From Engelhardtia mirabilis (GTDB lineage Bacteria > Planctomycetota > UBA1135 > GCA-002686595), in contig NZ_CP036287.1 in the NCBI RefSeq assembly GCF_007748095.1, positions 2,108,001 through 2,172,000 of the forward strand: DNA of 64,000 nucleotides, in the 5' to 3' direction. The notes under the pieces were generated by a model that had not been told where the DNA came from, did not search any database, and saw nothing but the letters and a program-made list of their open reading frames with translations. The first letter of the stretch is position 1, and the number at the start of each line of letters is the position of its first letter. Shown piece after piece: positions 8,818 to 16,419 of the stretch. Position numbers and translations under genes: made by a program.

Positions 8818-9825
8818 ATGACCGCGACCAGCACCCCCCGGGCCGCCGCCGACCTGCGGCAGATCACCACCCTCCAAAGTCACATCCTGGCCGAGGAGTT
8901 CAAGCACCCCGGCGCCTCGGGGACCTTCTCCTGGATCCTCTCGGCCCTGGCGGTGTCGGCCAAGATCATCGCTTCCAAGATGCGTCGGGCCCGGCTCGAG
9001 GACGTGCTCGGCGCCCTGGACTCGGACAACGTCCAGGGCGAGCAGCAGCAGAAGCTCGACGTGATCGCCAACGAGGTGCTGATCCGCGCCCTCGGCAACC
9101 GCGAGGGCGTGGCGATCGTCGCCTCCGAGGAGAACGACGAGCCCCTGGTGATGCGCGACGATCCCAGCGGCCAGCGGCGCTACTGCGTGCTGTTCGATCC
9201 CCTCGACGGCTCGTCGAACCTGGACGTGGCCGGGGGCGTGGGCACGATCTTCTCGATCCTGCGCCACGACCGTCGCGCGCCGAGCGCCACCGCCTCGGTG
9301 CTGCAGCCCGGGGTGCAGCAGGCGGCGGCCGGCTACATCCTGTACGGCTCGTCGACGGTCTTCGTGCTGACCACGGGCTCGGGCGTGCAGATGTTCGTGC
9401 TCGACCCCAGCATCGGCGCGTTCCTGTTGGTGGAGCCGAACCTGCGCGTGCCCCAGACCGGCAAGACCTACTCCTGCAACGAGGGCAACCGCAAGCAGTT
9501 CCCCGAGGGCTACCAGCGCTACCTGGACTGGGCCCAGGACAACGGCTACTCGTCGCGTTACGCCGGGGCGATGGTGGCGGATGTCCACCGCACCCTGCTC
9601 AAGGGCGGCGTGTTCCTGTACCCGCCGACGAAGAAGGCCCCGAACGGCAAGCTGCGCCTGATGTACGAGGCCAACCCCATGGCGATGCTGATGGAACAGG
9701 CGGGGGGCAAGGCCCTGGCGGGAGCGGGTCGCCTGATGGAGATCGAGCCCACCGAGGTGCACCAGCGCACGAGCGTCGTGATGGGCAGCGCGGACGAGGT
9801 CGACCGGGTGGTGAGCTTCCTGTAG
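8818..9825 (+). CDS. fbp: Fructose-1,6-bisphosphatase class I
   Basis: This cytosolic enzyme hydrolyses fructose 1,6-bisphosphate to fructose 6-phosphate in gluconeogenesis. The 335-residue length matches class I FBPase. Visible signature elements are the metal-binding SEEND region (about 103-107), FDPLDGSSN (126-134), the sugar-phosphate segment RYAGAMVADVHR, and KLRLMYEANPMAMLMEQAGG near the C terminus. The ATG at 8818 precedes a normal N-terminal helix. No SD is obvious. The gene converges on the Mrp-type ATPase gene, with a 143-bp perfect palindrome filling the gap. Confidence 0.95.
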   Translation: MTATSTPRAAADLRQITTLQSHILAEEFKHPGASGTFSWILSALAVSAKIIASKMRRARLEDVLGALDSDNVQGEQQQKLDVIANEVLIRALGNREGVAIVASEENDEPLVMRDDPSGQRRYCVLFDPLDGSSNLDVAGGVGTIFSILRHDRRAPSATASVLQPGVQQAAAGYILYGSSTVFVLTTGSGVQMFVLDPSIGAFLLVEPNLRVPQTGKTYSCNEGNRKQFPEGYQRYLDWAQDNGYSSRYAGAMVADVHRTLLKGGVFLYPPTKKAPNGKLRLMYEANPMAMLMEQAGGKALAGAGRLMEIEPTEVHQRTSVVMGSADEVDRVVSFL

Positions 9826-9838
9826 CGAGCGGGCGGGC

Positions 9839-9981
9839 GGCGGCGCGGGCGTACCGGGCGTACGGTGGCGGGACCATTTGTCCCACGCAGCGGGCCCCCA
9901 GCATCGCCGTCGGCGATGCTGGGGGCCCGCTGCGTGGGACAAATGGTCCCGCCACCGTACGCCCGGTACGCCCGCGCCGCC
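9839..9981. terminator. 143-bp perfect palindrome between convergent genes
   Basis: Bases 9839-9909 and 9911-9981 are exact reverse complements (71-bp arms, one-base centre at 9910). The structure fills nearly all of the gap between the fbp stop (9825) and the stop of the Mrp-type gene (9984). Its position suggests a bidirectional terminator, but its length is far beyond a normal terminator and no T-tract is present. It could also be a MITE-like or REP-like mobile hairpin. The outer part contains CGTACGGTG, which also occurs in the long hairpin at 21033-21187. Confidence 0.8.
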
Positions 9982-9983
9982 CG

Positions 9984-11132
9984 CTACTGCAGGATCGGCA
10001 GCTCCGAGAACTCACGCACGGCCACGCGCTGGGCCAGCTTGCCGGCGATCTCGCGGAAGATGCGCGCCTCGAGGGCATCGGGGTCCGCGATGATCACCGG
10101 GTCGCCGCCGTCGCCGCCCAGGCGCACGATCGGGTTGAGCGGGATCCGACCGAGCACCGGGAAGCCGTGCTTGTCGGCCAGGGCCTGCGCTCCGCCGGAG
10201 CCGAAGACGTCGACCACGGTGCGGAAGATGCCCTCGGCGTCGGTGGCGACCTCGAGGTTCCCGAGGCCCGTGCGGATCGAGACCTTCTGGCCCGCGCCGG
10301 CGCCCTCGATTCGGCCTTCGACGGCATAGCCGGCCATGTTCTCGACGATGCCGAGGATCTCCACCCCGACCTGGGCGAACATCCCGATCGCCTTGCCCAC
10401 GTCGAAGGTCGACACGGCCTGGGGCGTCGTGACCAGCACCGCACCGGTCAGCGGCACGATCTGCGCCAAGCTGAGCTGCGCGTCACCCGTGCCCGGGGGC
10501 ATGTCGACCAGGAGGTAGTCGAGCTGGCCCCACTCCACGTCGGAGAGGAACTGTTCGATCAGCTTGTGGACCATCGGTCCGCGCCAGACCACCGGCTTCT
10601 CGTCGGCCAACAGGTAGCCGATCGACATGGTCTTGACCCCGTGCCGCTCCTTGGGGATCAGCTTGCGATCGGGCGTTGTCTGCGGCTCGCCCTTGAGGCC
10701 CATCATCATCGGCACGTCGGGGCCGTAGACGTCGCAGTCGACGATGCCGACCTTGGCACCGGTCTGGGCCAGCGCCACCGCCAGGTTGATCGTCGCGGTG
10801 CTCTTGCCCACGCCACCCTTGCCCGAGGACACGGCGATGATGTGCTTGACCTCGGGCGCGATCGGGCGCGTCTCCTTCTGGCCGCGCACCTCCGCGGTCA
10901 TCTCCACGTTGACCTGCTTGACGCCGGGCAGGGCGCGGATCAGGTCCTCGGCCTTGGCCTTCATCTGATCCTTCACCGGGCAGGCCGGCGTGGTCAGGTT
11001 GATCGTCACGCCGACGATGCCGTCGCATTCGGCGACCTTGGTGATGAAGCCGAGGCTGACGATGTCGCGCCCCAGGTCGGGGTCGATGATCTTCGCCAGC
11101 TCGGCGAGGATCTGGTCTTTGGTGGCGGTCAT
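9984..11132 (-). CDS. Mrp/ApbC-type P-loop ATPase
   Basis: A 382-residue Mrp/NBP35-family ATPase; relatives carry and transfer Fe-S clusters in the cytosol. An N-terminal MIP18 (DUF59) domain, about residues 5-80, includes TTPACPVKD. The ATPase domain has the deviant Walker A GKGGVGKST (104-112), the D-rich VDCDVYGP, and the LVDMPPGTGD motif. The CxxC pair that normally follows VENM and binds the bridging cluster is absent: after GIVENMAG the sequence is YAVEGRIEGAGAG with no cysteine. Cluster transfer by the usual mechanism is therefore doubtful. ATG 11132 was chosen because it begins MTATKDQILAELAKIIDPDL, the normal start of the MIP18 domain. Confidence 0.9.
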   Translation of the reverse strand: MTATKDQILAELAKIIDPDLGRDIVSLGFITKVAECDGIVGVTINLTTPACPVKDQMKAKAEDLIRALPGVKQVNVEMTAEVRGQKETRPIAPEVKHIIAVSSGKGGVGKSTATINLAVALAQTGAKVGIVDCDVYGPDVPMMMGLKGEPQTTPDRKLIPKERHGVKTMSIGYLLADEKPVVWRGPMVHKLIEQFLSDVEWGQLDYLLVDMPPGTGDAQLSLAQIVPLTGAVLVTTPQAVSTFDVGKAIGMFAQVGVEILGIVENMAGYAVEGRIEGAGAGQKVSIRTGLGNLEVATDAEGIFRTVVDVFGSGGAQALADKHGFPVLGRIPLNPIVRLGGDGGDPVIIADPDALEARIFREIAGKLAQRVAVREFSELPILQ

Positions 11133-11349
11133 TTGGGGAAGGGCTCGGGAGCGGGTTGCCAGGCAGGAGCGGGGTCGCAGCGCAGCGTTTTGGGCGCAGG
11201 ACTGTAGGCCGGCGGCCAGTGCCCGACAAGGCGACCGGGCTGGCGTGGGCGGCTTTCGGGGAAGCGGCGGCGCCCAGCGTCGTCCCAAGCCGCGAGGCGG
11301 CCAATGGGGAGTCGCCTGCCCTCGTCGCGTCCTTCAACCGGAGATCGAA

Positions 11350-12126
11350 ATGAACTCACCCCTGGCCGTTGCAAGCGCCTTCGCCCTCGCCCTGCCCCTC
11401 GTCGCGCCGTCGCCGCGAGCTCAGGTCGAACAGGCGTCGCTCCCGGTCCTTACTGCCCTGCTGGAACCCCAGGAGGTCGCCGAGGCGAGCGCGCCGGAAC
11501 CGGTGCTGCCCCTGCCGAGCGGGCCGCTCGTGATCGGAGCGGGGCGCGCGAACCTGTCCGAGCTGGTGGCCCAGATCTCCCAGCTCACGGGTGTCTCGAT
11601 CCGCGCCTCGGCGTCAGCCCTGGGGCGCCTGGCCGAGTCGCCCACGGGTCTGTTGGCGGACACACAGATCGCACCGGAGGCCGCTTGGTCCTTCTTCGAG
11701 AGCCTGATCTCCCAGGAGGGCTTCCTGATGGTCGAGCTGCGCGCCTCGAGCCCGCGACTCTTGGCGATCATCGACAACTACAACGGGCAGAGCCGCAACG
11801 GGCCGCGTCACTACCGGGCGATCCCGGGCGAGCGCCTGGACGACTACGCCGAGCACCACGCCCTCCTGATCGAGACGGTCCTGCACCTGGAGTACGTGGA
11901 CGTGCGCCAACTCTCCAACTCCCTGCGGTCGCTCGTCACCGACCAGAGCAGCCTCAACATGGTCCCGGCGGGAACCTCGGGGAGCCTCCTGGTCCAGGGC
12001 ACCGGGGCCAACCTGGCCGAACTGGCGCGCATGCTGCGCACCGTCGATACCGCGGAGAAGGCTCGTTTCGCACGGGTCGGCGAGTCCGGGGACACCGCCC
12101 CCACGGACGGCACCACCAACGGCTGA
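11350..12126 (+). CDS. Exported protein with secretin-N-like repeats
   Basis: A 258-residue protein with a signal peptide (MNSPLAVASAFALALPLVAP, likely cleaved after RAQ). The segment beginning VIGAGRANLSELVAQISQLT resembles the N0 domain of secretins (GspD/PilQ). A later segment, TVLHLEYVDVRQLSNSLRSL followed by NMVPAGTSGSLLVQGTGANL, resembles a secretin N1-type domain. No secretin pore domain follows, so this could be a periplasmic accessory protein rather than a channel. ATG 11350 starts the signal peptide directly. No secretion operon is adjacent. The similarity is judged by eye. Confidence 0.6.
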   Translation: MNSPLAVASAFALALPLVAPSPRAQVEQASLPVLTALLEPQEVAEASAPEPVLPLPSGPLVIGAGRANLSELVAQISQLTGVSIRASASALGRLAESPTGLLADTQIAPEAAWSFFESLISQEGFLMVELRASSPRLLAIIDNYNGQSRNGPRHYRAIPGERLDDYAEHHALLIETVLHLEYVDVRQLSNSLRSLVTDQSSLNMVPAGTSGSLLVQGTGANLAELARMLRTVDTAEKARFARVGESGDTAPTDGTTNG

Positions 12127-12180
12127 TCGCACTCGGGCGGACGTCGTTTCCCCTCGCCGCCGAGGCTATCCTCGGCGGCG

Positions 12181-12903
12181 ATGGACGATGCAGCGAAGCG
12201 GCCCGCCGCGGTGTGCCTGGCCTCGGGGGGCATGGACTCCGCCGTGGTCCTGGCCGAGGCGCGGGCCGCCGGCTTCGAGCCCCACGCCCTGAGCTTCCGC
12301 TACGGGCAGCGGCACGCGGTCGAGCTCGACGCCGCAGTACGGGTCTGCGCGGCGCTCGTGGTGGCGGACCACCGGGTGGTCACGATCGACCTCTCGGCCC
12401 TCGGCGGCTCGGCCCTGACCGACGCCATCGACGTGCCCAAGGACCGCAGCGACGAAGAGATCGGTCGCGGCGTCCCGGTGACCTACGTGCCCGCGCGCAA
12501 CACGGTCTTCCTGTCGGTGGCCCTGGGCTGGGCGGAGATCCTCGGCGCCAGCGACCTGTTCATCGGCGTCAACGCGGTGGACTACTCCGGCTATCCCGAC
12601 TGCCGCCCCGAATTCCTGCGCGCCTTCGAGAACTTGGCGCGCCTGGCCACGGCCGCCGGTGTCGACGGCCGCTCCAGCTACCGCGTGCACGCCCCGCTGA
12701 TGGACCTGTCCAAGGCGCAGATCGTGCGGCGGGCGGCCGAGCTCGGCGTGGACCTGGGTCTCACGCACACCTGCTACGACCCGCGGGTCGACGGCGAGGT
12801 CGTGCTGGCCTGCGGACGTTGCGACGCCTGCCGCCTGCGCCTTGCGGGCTTCGAGCAGGCCGGCGCGGTCGACCCCGTGCGCTACGCGGAGGCCGAATCC
12901 TGA
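12181..12903 (+). CDS. queC: 7-cyano-7-deazaguanine synthase QueC
   Basis: QueC converts 7-carboxy-7-deazaguanine to preQ0 with ATP and ammonia in queuosine biosynthesis. The 240-residue product has the PP-loop CLASGGMDS near the N terminus, TYVPARNTVFLSVALG, and VNAVDYSGYPDCRPEF, and ends with a zinc-binding cluster (CGRCDACRLR plus the preceding HTCYD cysteine). Length is normal for the family. The potassium channel gene starts only 5 bp downstream, so the two are probably co-transcribed although unrelated in function. No other queuosine gene lies in the window. Confidence 0.95.
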   Translation: MDDAAKRPAAVCLASGGMDSAVVLAEARAAGFEPHALSFRYGQRHAVELDAAVRVCAALVVADHRVVTIDLSALGGSALTDAIDVPKDRSDEEIGRGVPVTYVPARNTVFLSVALGWAEILGASDLFIGVNAVDYSGYPDCRPEFLRAFENLARLATAAGVDGRSSYRVHAPLMDLSKAQIVRRAAELGVDLGLTHTCYDPRVDGEVVLACGRCDACRLRLAGFEQAGAVDPVRYAEAES

Positions 12904-12908
12904 CCGGT

Positions 12909-13901
12909 GTGCGCCACAAACTGAACGCGCTGTTGTCGCCGGCCCCAGCGGGCTCGCGCGGCGCGAGCCACGCCGTCGACGTCGCCATCGTCGTGGTGAT
13001 CCTGCTGGACCTCCTGTTGTTCGTGATCGGTGCGGAGAGCGGTCTGCCGCCGGCCGTGCACCGCGTGGTGATCGGACTCGAGGATCTGATCGTGGTGCTC
13101 TTCGCGATCGAGTATCTGGCGCGGCTTTGGTCCTGCGTCGAGGACGAGCGGTATCGGGCGCCGGCTGGTTCCCGGCTGCGCTACTCGATGACGCCGATGG
13201 CCGTGGTCGACCTGCTCGCGGCCCTGCCGGTCTTGACCCTGATCCCCGGCCTGGGGCTGGTGTTCCCGCTGGGCATGAGCACGCTGCGGGGCTTTCGGGT
13301 CCTGCGGTTGGTGCGCGTGGGCAAGCTCGTGCGCTACTCGCCGTCGATGCGAGCGTTCGGGCGGGCGATCCACCGCGTGCGCGAGGAGCTGATGGTGGTG
13401 CTCGTGTTCGTCACCGTCCTGGCGTTGACCGGTGCCAGCCTGATCGTCTACTTCGAACGCGACATGCAGCCCGGCGTCCTGGGCGACTTCGCCGACGGGA
13501 TCTGGTGGGCGATCGTGACCATGACCACCGTCGGCTACGGGGACGTGGTGCCGATCACGCCCTCCGGCCGGCTGGTGGCCGCCGTCCTGGCGATCGCCGG
13601 GATCGGGGTGTTCGCGGCGCCGGCGGGCCTCTTGGCCGCAGCCTTCGGTGAAGAGATGCAGCGGGACCGCTCGCGGAGGGAGCGGCGGCGCGAGCGTGAG
13701 CGCCGCGACCGCGAGGAGCGTCGCCTCGGTCTCCTGGTGGAGGAGGCCGTGGAGCAAGCGATCGACGAGACCCTGGGCGGTGCCCTCGACCCGTCCCACA
13801 CCGGCCGGGTGATCGCCGCTGCTCGGGCCGCCGCCAAGTCGGCCTCGGCGTCCGTGAACTTCTGCCCCCACTGCGGCGAGTCGATCGGCGACCACCGCTG
13901 A
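12909..13901 (+). CDS. Voltage-gated-type potassium channel with zinc ribbon tail
   Basis: A 330-residue six-helix channel in the inner membrane. S1 is HAVDVAIVVVILLDLLLFVI, a positively charged S4-like segment is GFRVLRLVRVGKLVRYSP, and the pore helix leads to the K+ selectivity filter TVGYGD. A highly charged helix follows S6 (about 248-290, RSRRERRRERERRDREERR). The protein ends with CPHC and GDHR, reminiscent of half a zinc ribbon. GTG 12909 was chosen because it is the first start after the queC stop and gives a short cytosolic N terminus. Bacterial Kv-type channels usually lack such a Cys-containing tail. Confidence 0.88.
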   Translation: MRHKLNALLSPAPAGSRGASHAVDVAIVVVILLDLLLFVIGAESGLPPAVHRVVIGLEDLIVVLFAIEYLARLWSCVEDERYRAPAGSRLRYSMTPMAVVDLLAALPVLTLIPGLGLVFPLGMSTLRGFRVLRLVRVGKLVRYSPSMRAFGRAIHRVREELMVVLVFVTVLALTGASLIVYFERDMQPGVLGDFADGIWWAIVTMTTVGYGDVVPITPSGRLVAAVLAIAGIGVFAAPAGLLAAAFGEEMQRDRSRRERRRERERRDREERRLGLLVEEAVEQAIDETLGGALDPSHTGRVIAAARAAAKSASASVNFCPHCGESIGDHR

Positions 13902-13933
13902 GCCGGCCAGGGCGGGTCGCTAACCTGGCGCCA

Positions 13934-14797
13934 ATGAGCGCTCCCCGCCCCCTCGAGCCGGTCCCGTCCACCCCCGACCCGCGCACGGATCAGCTCCTGC
14001 GCCTGATCCGCATCGTCGAGCGGCTGCGCGCGCCGGACGGCTGCCCCTGGGACCGCGAGCAGACCGTCGAGTCCCTGGCGCCGACGCTGATCGAGGAGGC
14101 CCACGAGTTCGTCGAAGCGATCGAGTCGGGCAACAGCCGCGCCTGCGAGGAAGAGGCCGGGGACGTGCTCCTGGTGGTGGCACTGTTGTGCCAGGTCGCC
14201 CAGGAGGACCAGCGCTTCGATCTGGAGTCCGCTGCGCGTGGGGTGGGGGACAAGCTGATCCGCCGCCACCCCCACGTCTTCGGCGATGTCGTGGTGGACG
14301 ATGCCGCCCACGCCATCGCCAACTGGGAGCAAATCAAGCAGGCCGAGCGCGCCGCGCGCAAGGGCGACGACGCCAGCGCCCTGGCCGGCGTGCCCCTGGC
14401 CATGGGGGCGGTCCAGCGCGCCCAACGCCTGGGCGCCAAGGCCATGGCCACGGGGTTCAAGTGGGCCGATGCCCGCGGCGCCATGGCCAAGCTGCGCGAG
14501 GAGCTCGACGAGTTGGAAGAGGCCTTCGAGAACGCCGGTTGCGCCGCAGACGGCCGGGCCCCGCTTCCGGGCCCCGAGCGCGATCGCGTGGAGGCCGAGC
14601 TCGGCGACGTGCTCCTGGCCGCGGCGCAGCTCGCCAACTACGTGGAGGCCGATGCGGAGGCCGTCGTGCGCGCCGCCGCGCGCCGCTTCGAGGCGCGCTT
14701 TCGCGCGATGGAGAACGAGCTCGCCGGCGACCTCCGCGGCCGTTCCCTCGACGAGCTGATGGCCGCCTGGGGCCGCGCGAAGATCGCGACCGCGTAG
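13934..14797 (+). CDS. mazG: Nucleoside triphosphate pyrophosphohydrolase MazG
   Basis: MazG hydrolyses NTPs and dNTPs to monophosphate and PPi, a housecleaning activity. The 287-residue product contains two MazG domains. The first has LRAPDGCPWDREQTVESL, IEEAHEFVEAI and EEEAGDVLL; RRHPHVFGD follows. The second has KLREELDELEEAF and EAELGDVLLAAAQLANY, carrying the EExxE and ExxD metal ligands. The insert NAGCAADGRAPLPGPERDR in domain two is longer than usual. ATG 13934 lies 32 bp after the channel gene. Confidence 0.93.
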   Translation: MSAPRPLEPVPSTPDPRTDQLLRLIRIVERLRAPDGCPWDREQTVESLAPTLIEEAHEFVEAIESGNSRACEEEAGDVLLVVALLCQVAQEDQRFDLESAARGVGDKLIRRHPHVFGDVVVDDAAHAIANWEQIKQAERAARKGDDASALAGVPLAMGAVQRAQRLGAKAMATGFKWADARGAMAKLREELDELEEAFENAGCAADGRAPLPGPERDRVEAELGDVLLAAAQLANYVEADAEAVVRAAARRFEARFRAMENELAGDLRGRSLDELMAAWGRAKIATA

Positions 14798-15170
14798 GAG
14801 CGCGACACAGGCGCCCTCCTGCTTGCCAGGCGACAGGCAGGACGACGACCGCGGCCTCGACCGCGGCCCCGGCCTCGACCAGCGGCGTGTCGGGCGCGGT
14901 GCTCGCCGGCAAGCCCGCTCCGCTGAGGCCGCCGGAGTTCTGCACGTGGACGATGCCCGCACCGCCACTGCCGCCGGCGCCCAGGGTCACCGGGTTCTCG
15001 CCGCAGTGGGATTGGCATGGAGGTCGGGACGATCTGGGCACCTCCGTCGACCTCGGGTGTTCTCTCGCGCGGAGATTGTTCCAAGATGACCGGGATCCCT
15101 GCGGGCGTGGGGGCGCCAGCCCCCGCCCAGCCCGCTCCGCCCGTCGACAACGACCCCAGGCCTCGCTCCC
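14798..15170. other. Gene-free stretch, possible relic of a Gly-rich protein
   Basis: No intact gene was found. On the minus strand a short stretch around 14830-15005 reads CGENPVTLGAGGSGGAGIVHV, resembling the repeat tails of Gly-rich secreted proteins. It has no credible start and neighbouring frames are equally open, so it may be a relic or chance. Confidence 0.25.
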
Positions 15171-15638
15171 GTGACCACTCGCAGCCGCATCGACGAGTCC
15201 TCCGACCAATCCGGTCTCGACGACCGCAAGCTCAGCCGAGCCTTCCTGCTCCTCTCCCTGCCTTTCGGGGTGCTGTTCGTCGTGACCCTGATCACCGTCT
15301 GGATCCTCGACTTCGACCGCGAGACGGCGGGGGTCGTGATGGGGGACGTGGTCGAGCGCCGCCAGCAGGGCCTGATGGACACGCCGCCCGAGGACGCCGC
15401 GGCCCTGATCGCGGTGATGCAGGTGCCCCAGGGGCCCTGGGACGAGGACCAGGTGGCCGCGCTGCGCCGGCTCCTGGTGCGGACCGGCTGGCCCAACGGG
15501 AGCGACGCCGAGCAGGTCGTTACCAACTCGCGACTGACGTCCACGGCGCCCTCGGAGTGGAATCCAGCCGAGCGCGCGGTCGCCGTCGAGATCGTGCGCG
15601 AGTTCGAGCGCGCCTGGTTCAGCCACACCCCGCGCTGA
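15171..15638 (+). CDS. Single-pass membrane protein of unknown function
   Basis: A 155-residue protein with one hydrophobic segment near residues 24-46 (AFLLLSLPFGVLFVVTLITV) and a soluble C-terminal part rich in acidic and Trp residues. I do not recognise a family. It starts at GTG 15171 and ends 37 bp before the ABC ATPase gene on the same strand, so it may form an operon with the exporter. The tail (WNPAERAVAVEIVREFERAW) looks like an amphipathic helix. Coding status is supported by typical third-position GC, a single clear TM segment and tight spacing. Confidence 0.6.
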   Translation: MTTRSRIDESSDQSGLDDRKLSRAFLLLSLPFGVLFVVTLITVWILDFDRETAGVVMGDVVERRQQGLMDTPPEDAAALIAVMQVPQGPWDEDQVAALRRLLVRTGWPNGSDAEQVVTNSRLTSTAPSEWNPAERAVAVEIVREFERAWFSHTPR

Positions 15639-15675
15639 TCGCGGCTCTCCGACTCCTCCTCAACCCACGCTGCCA

Positions 15676-16419
15676 ATGACTGCCTCCGTCGCGCTTCAGG
15701 GCGTCTTCAAGTTCCACGGGCCCTCGGGCTCCCAGACGCCGATCCTGCGCGAGGTCAGCTTCGAGCTGGGCCAGGGCGAGTTCCTGTGCGTGATGGGTCC
15801 CAGCGGCTCGGGCAAGTCCAGCCTGCTGCACCTGATCGCCGGCCTCGACTCGGCCTCCGCCGGCACGATCGAGCTGGCCGGGAAGAACCTCGAGGCCCTG
15901 CCCCAGGCCGAGCGCACGCGCCTGCGCCGGGAGCAGATCGGCTTCGTGTTCCAGTTCTTCAACCTGCTGCCGAACCTCAACGTGCTGGAGAACGTGGGCC
16001 TGCCGATCGCCATCCGCGGCGAACGGCCCGAGCGCGAGCGGGGCAAGTTGAGCGGTCTACTCGAGCGCTTCGGCGTGGGGGGCAAGCAGCGCTCCCTGCC
16101 GCACCAACTCTCCGGTGGCGAGATGCAGCGTGTCTCGATCGCGCGCGCGTTGGCCGGGGACCAACCGGTGCTCCTGTGCGACGAGCCCACCGGCAATCTC
16201 TCGCAGCAGGCGGGCCTCGAGATCATGAAGACGCTGCGCCAGGTCTGCGACGAGGACGGCAAGAGCGTGCTGCTGGTGACCCACAACCCGCGCGACGCGG
16301 CCTTCGCCGATCGGGTGCTGTTCCTCGTCGACGGTCAACTCGACCCGGCCCACGCCCTGCACGGCCCGAACATCCCCGTCGAGGACGTCCACCGCACCCT
16401 CGCGGAGCTGCACATCTGA
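15676..16419 (+). CDS. ABC transporter ATPase (LolD/MacB type)
   Basis: A 247-residue ATP-binding subunit that would drive the FtsX-type permease encoded immediately downstream. It has Walker A GPSGSGKSS, the Q-loop FVFQFFNLLPNLNVLENVGL, the signature LSGGEMQR, Walker B VLLCDEPT and the switch His in LLVTHN. The combination with a fused FtsX permease resembles LolCDE or MacB machinery that moves lipoproteins or other substrates out of the inner membrane. The stop overlaps the permease start as TGATG, indicating translational coupling. The N terminus starts with a normal MTASVALQGVFKFHG strand. Confidence 0.92.
   Translation: MTASVALQGVFKFHGPSGSQTPILREVSFELGQGEFLCVMGPSGSGKSSLLHLIAGLDSASAGTIELAGKNLEALPQAERTRLRREQIGFVFQFFNLLPNLNVLENVGLPIAIRGERPERERGKLSGLLERFGVGGKQRSLPHQLSGGEMQRVSIARALAGDQPVLLCDEPTGNLSQQAGLEIMKTLRQVCDEDGKSVLLVTHNPRDAAFADRVLFLVDGQLDPAHALHGPNIPVEDVHRTLAELHI

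Noticed and set aside
11304..12908. Long frame running through the secretin-N-like and queC genes into the K+ channel
   Set aside because: Only the part after GTG 12909 has channel character. The upstream part is an Arg/Gly/Pro-rich shadow of two well supported genes.
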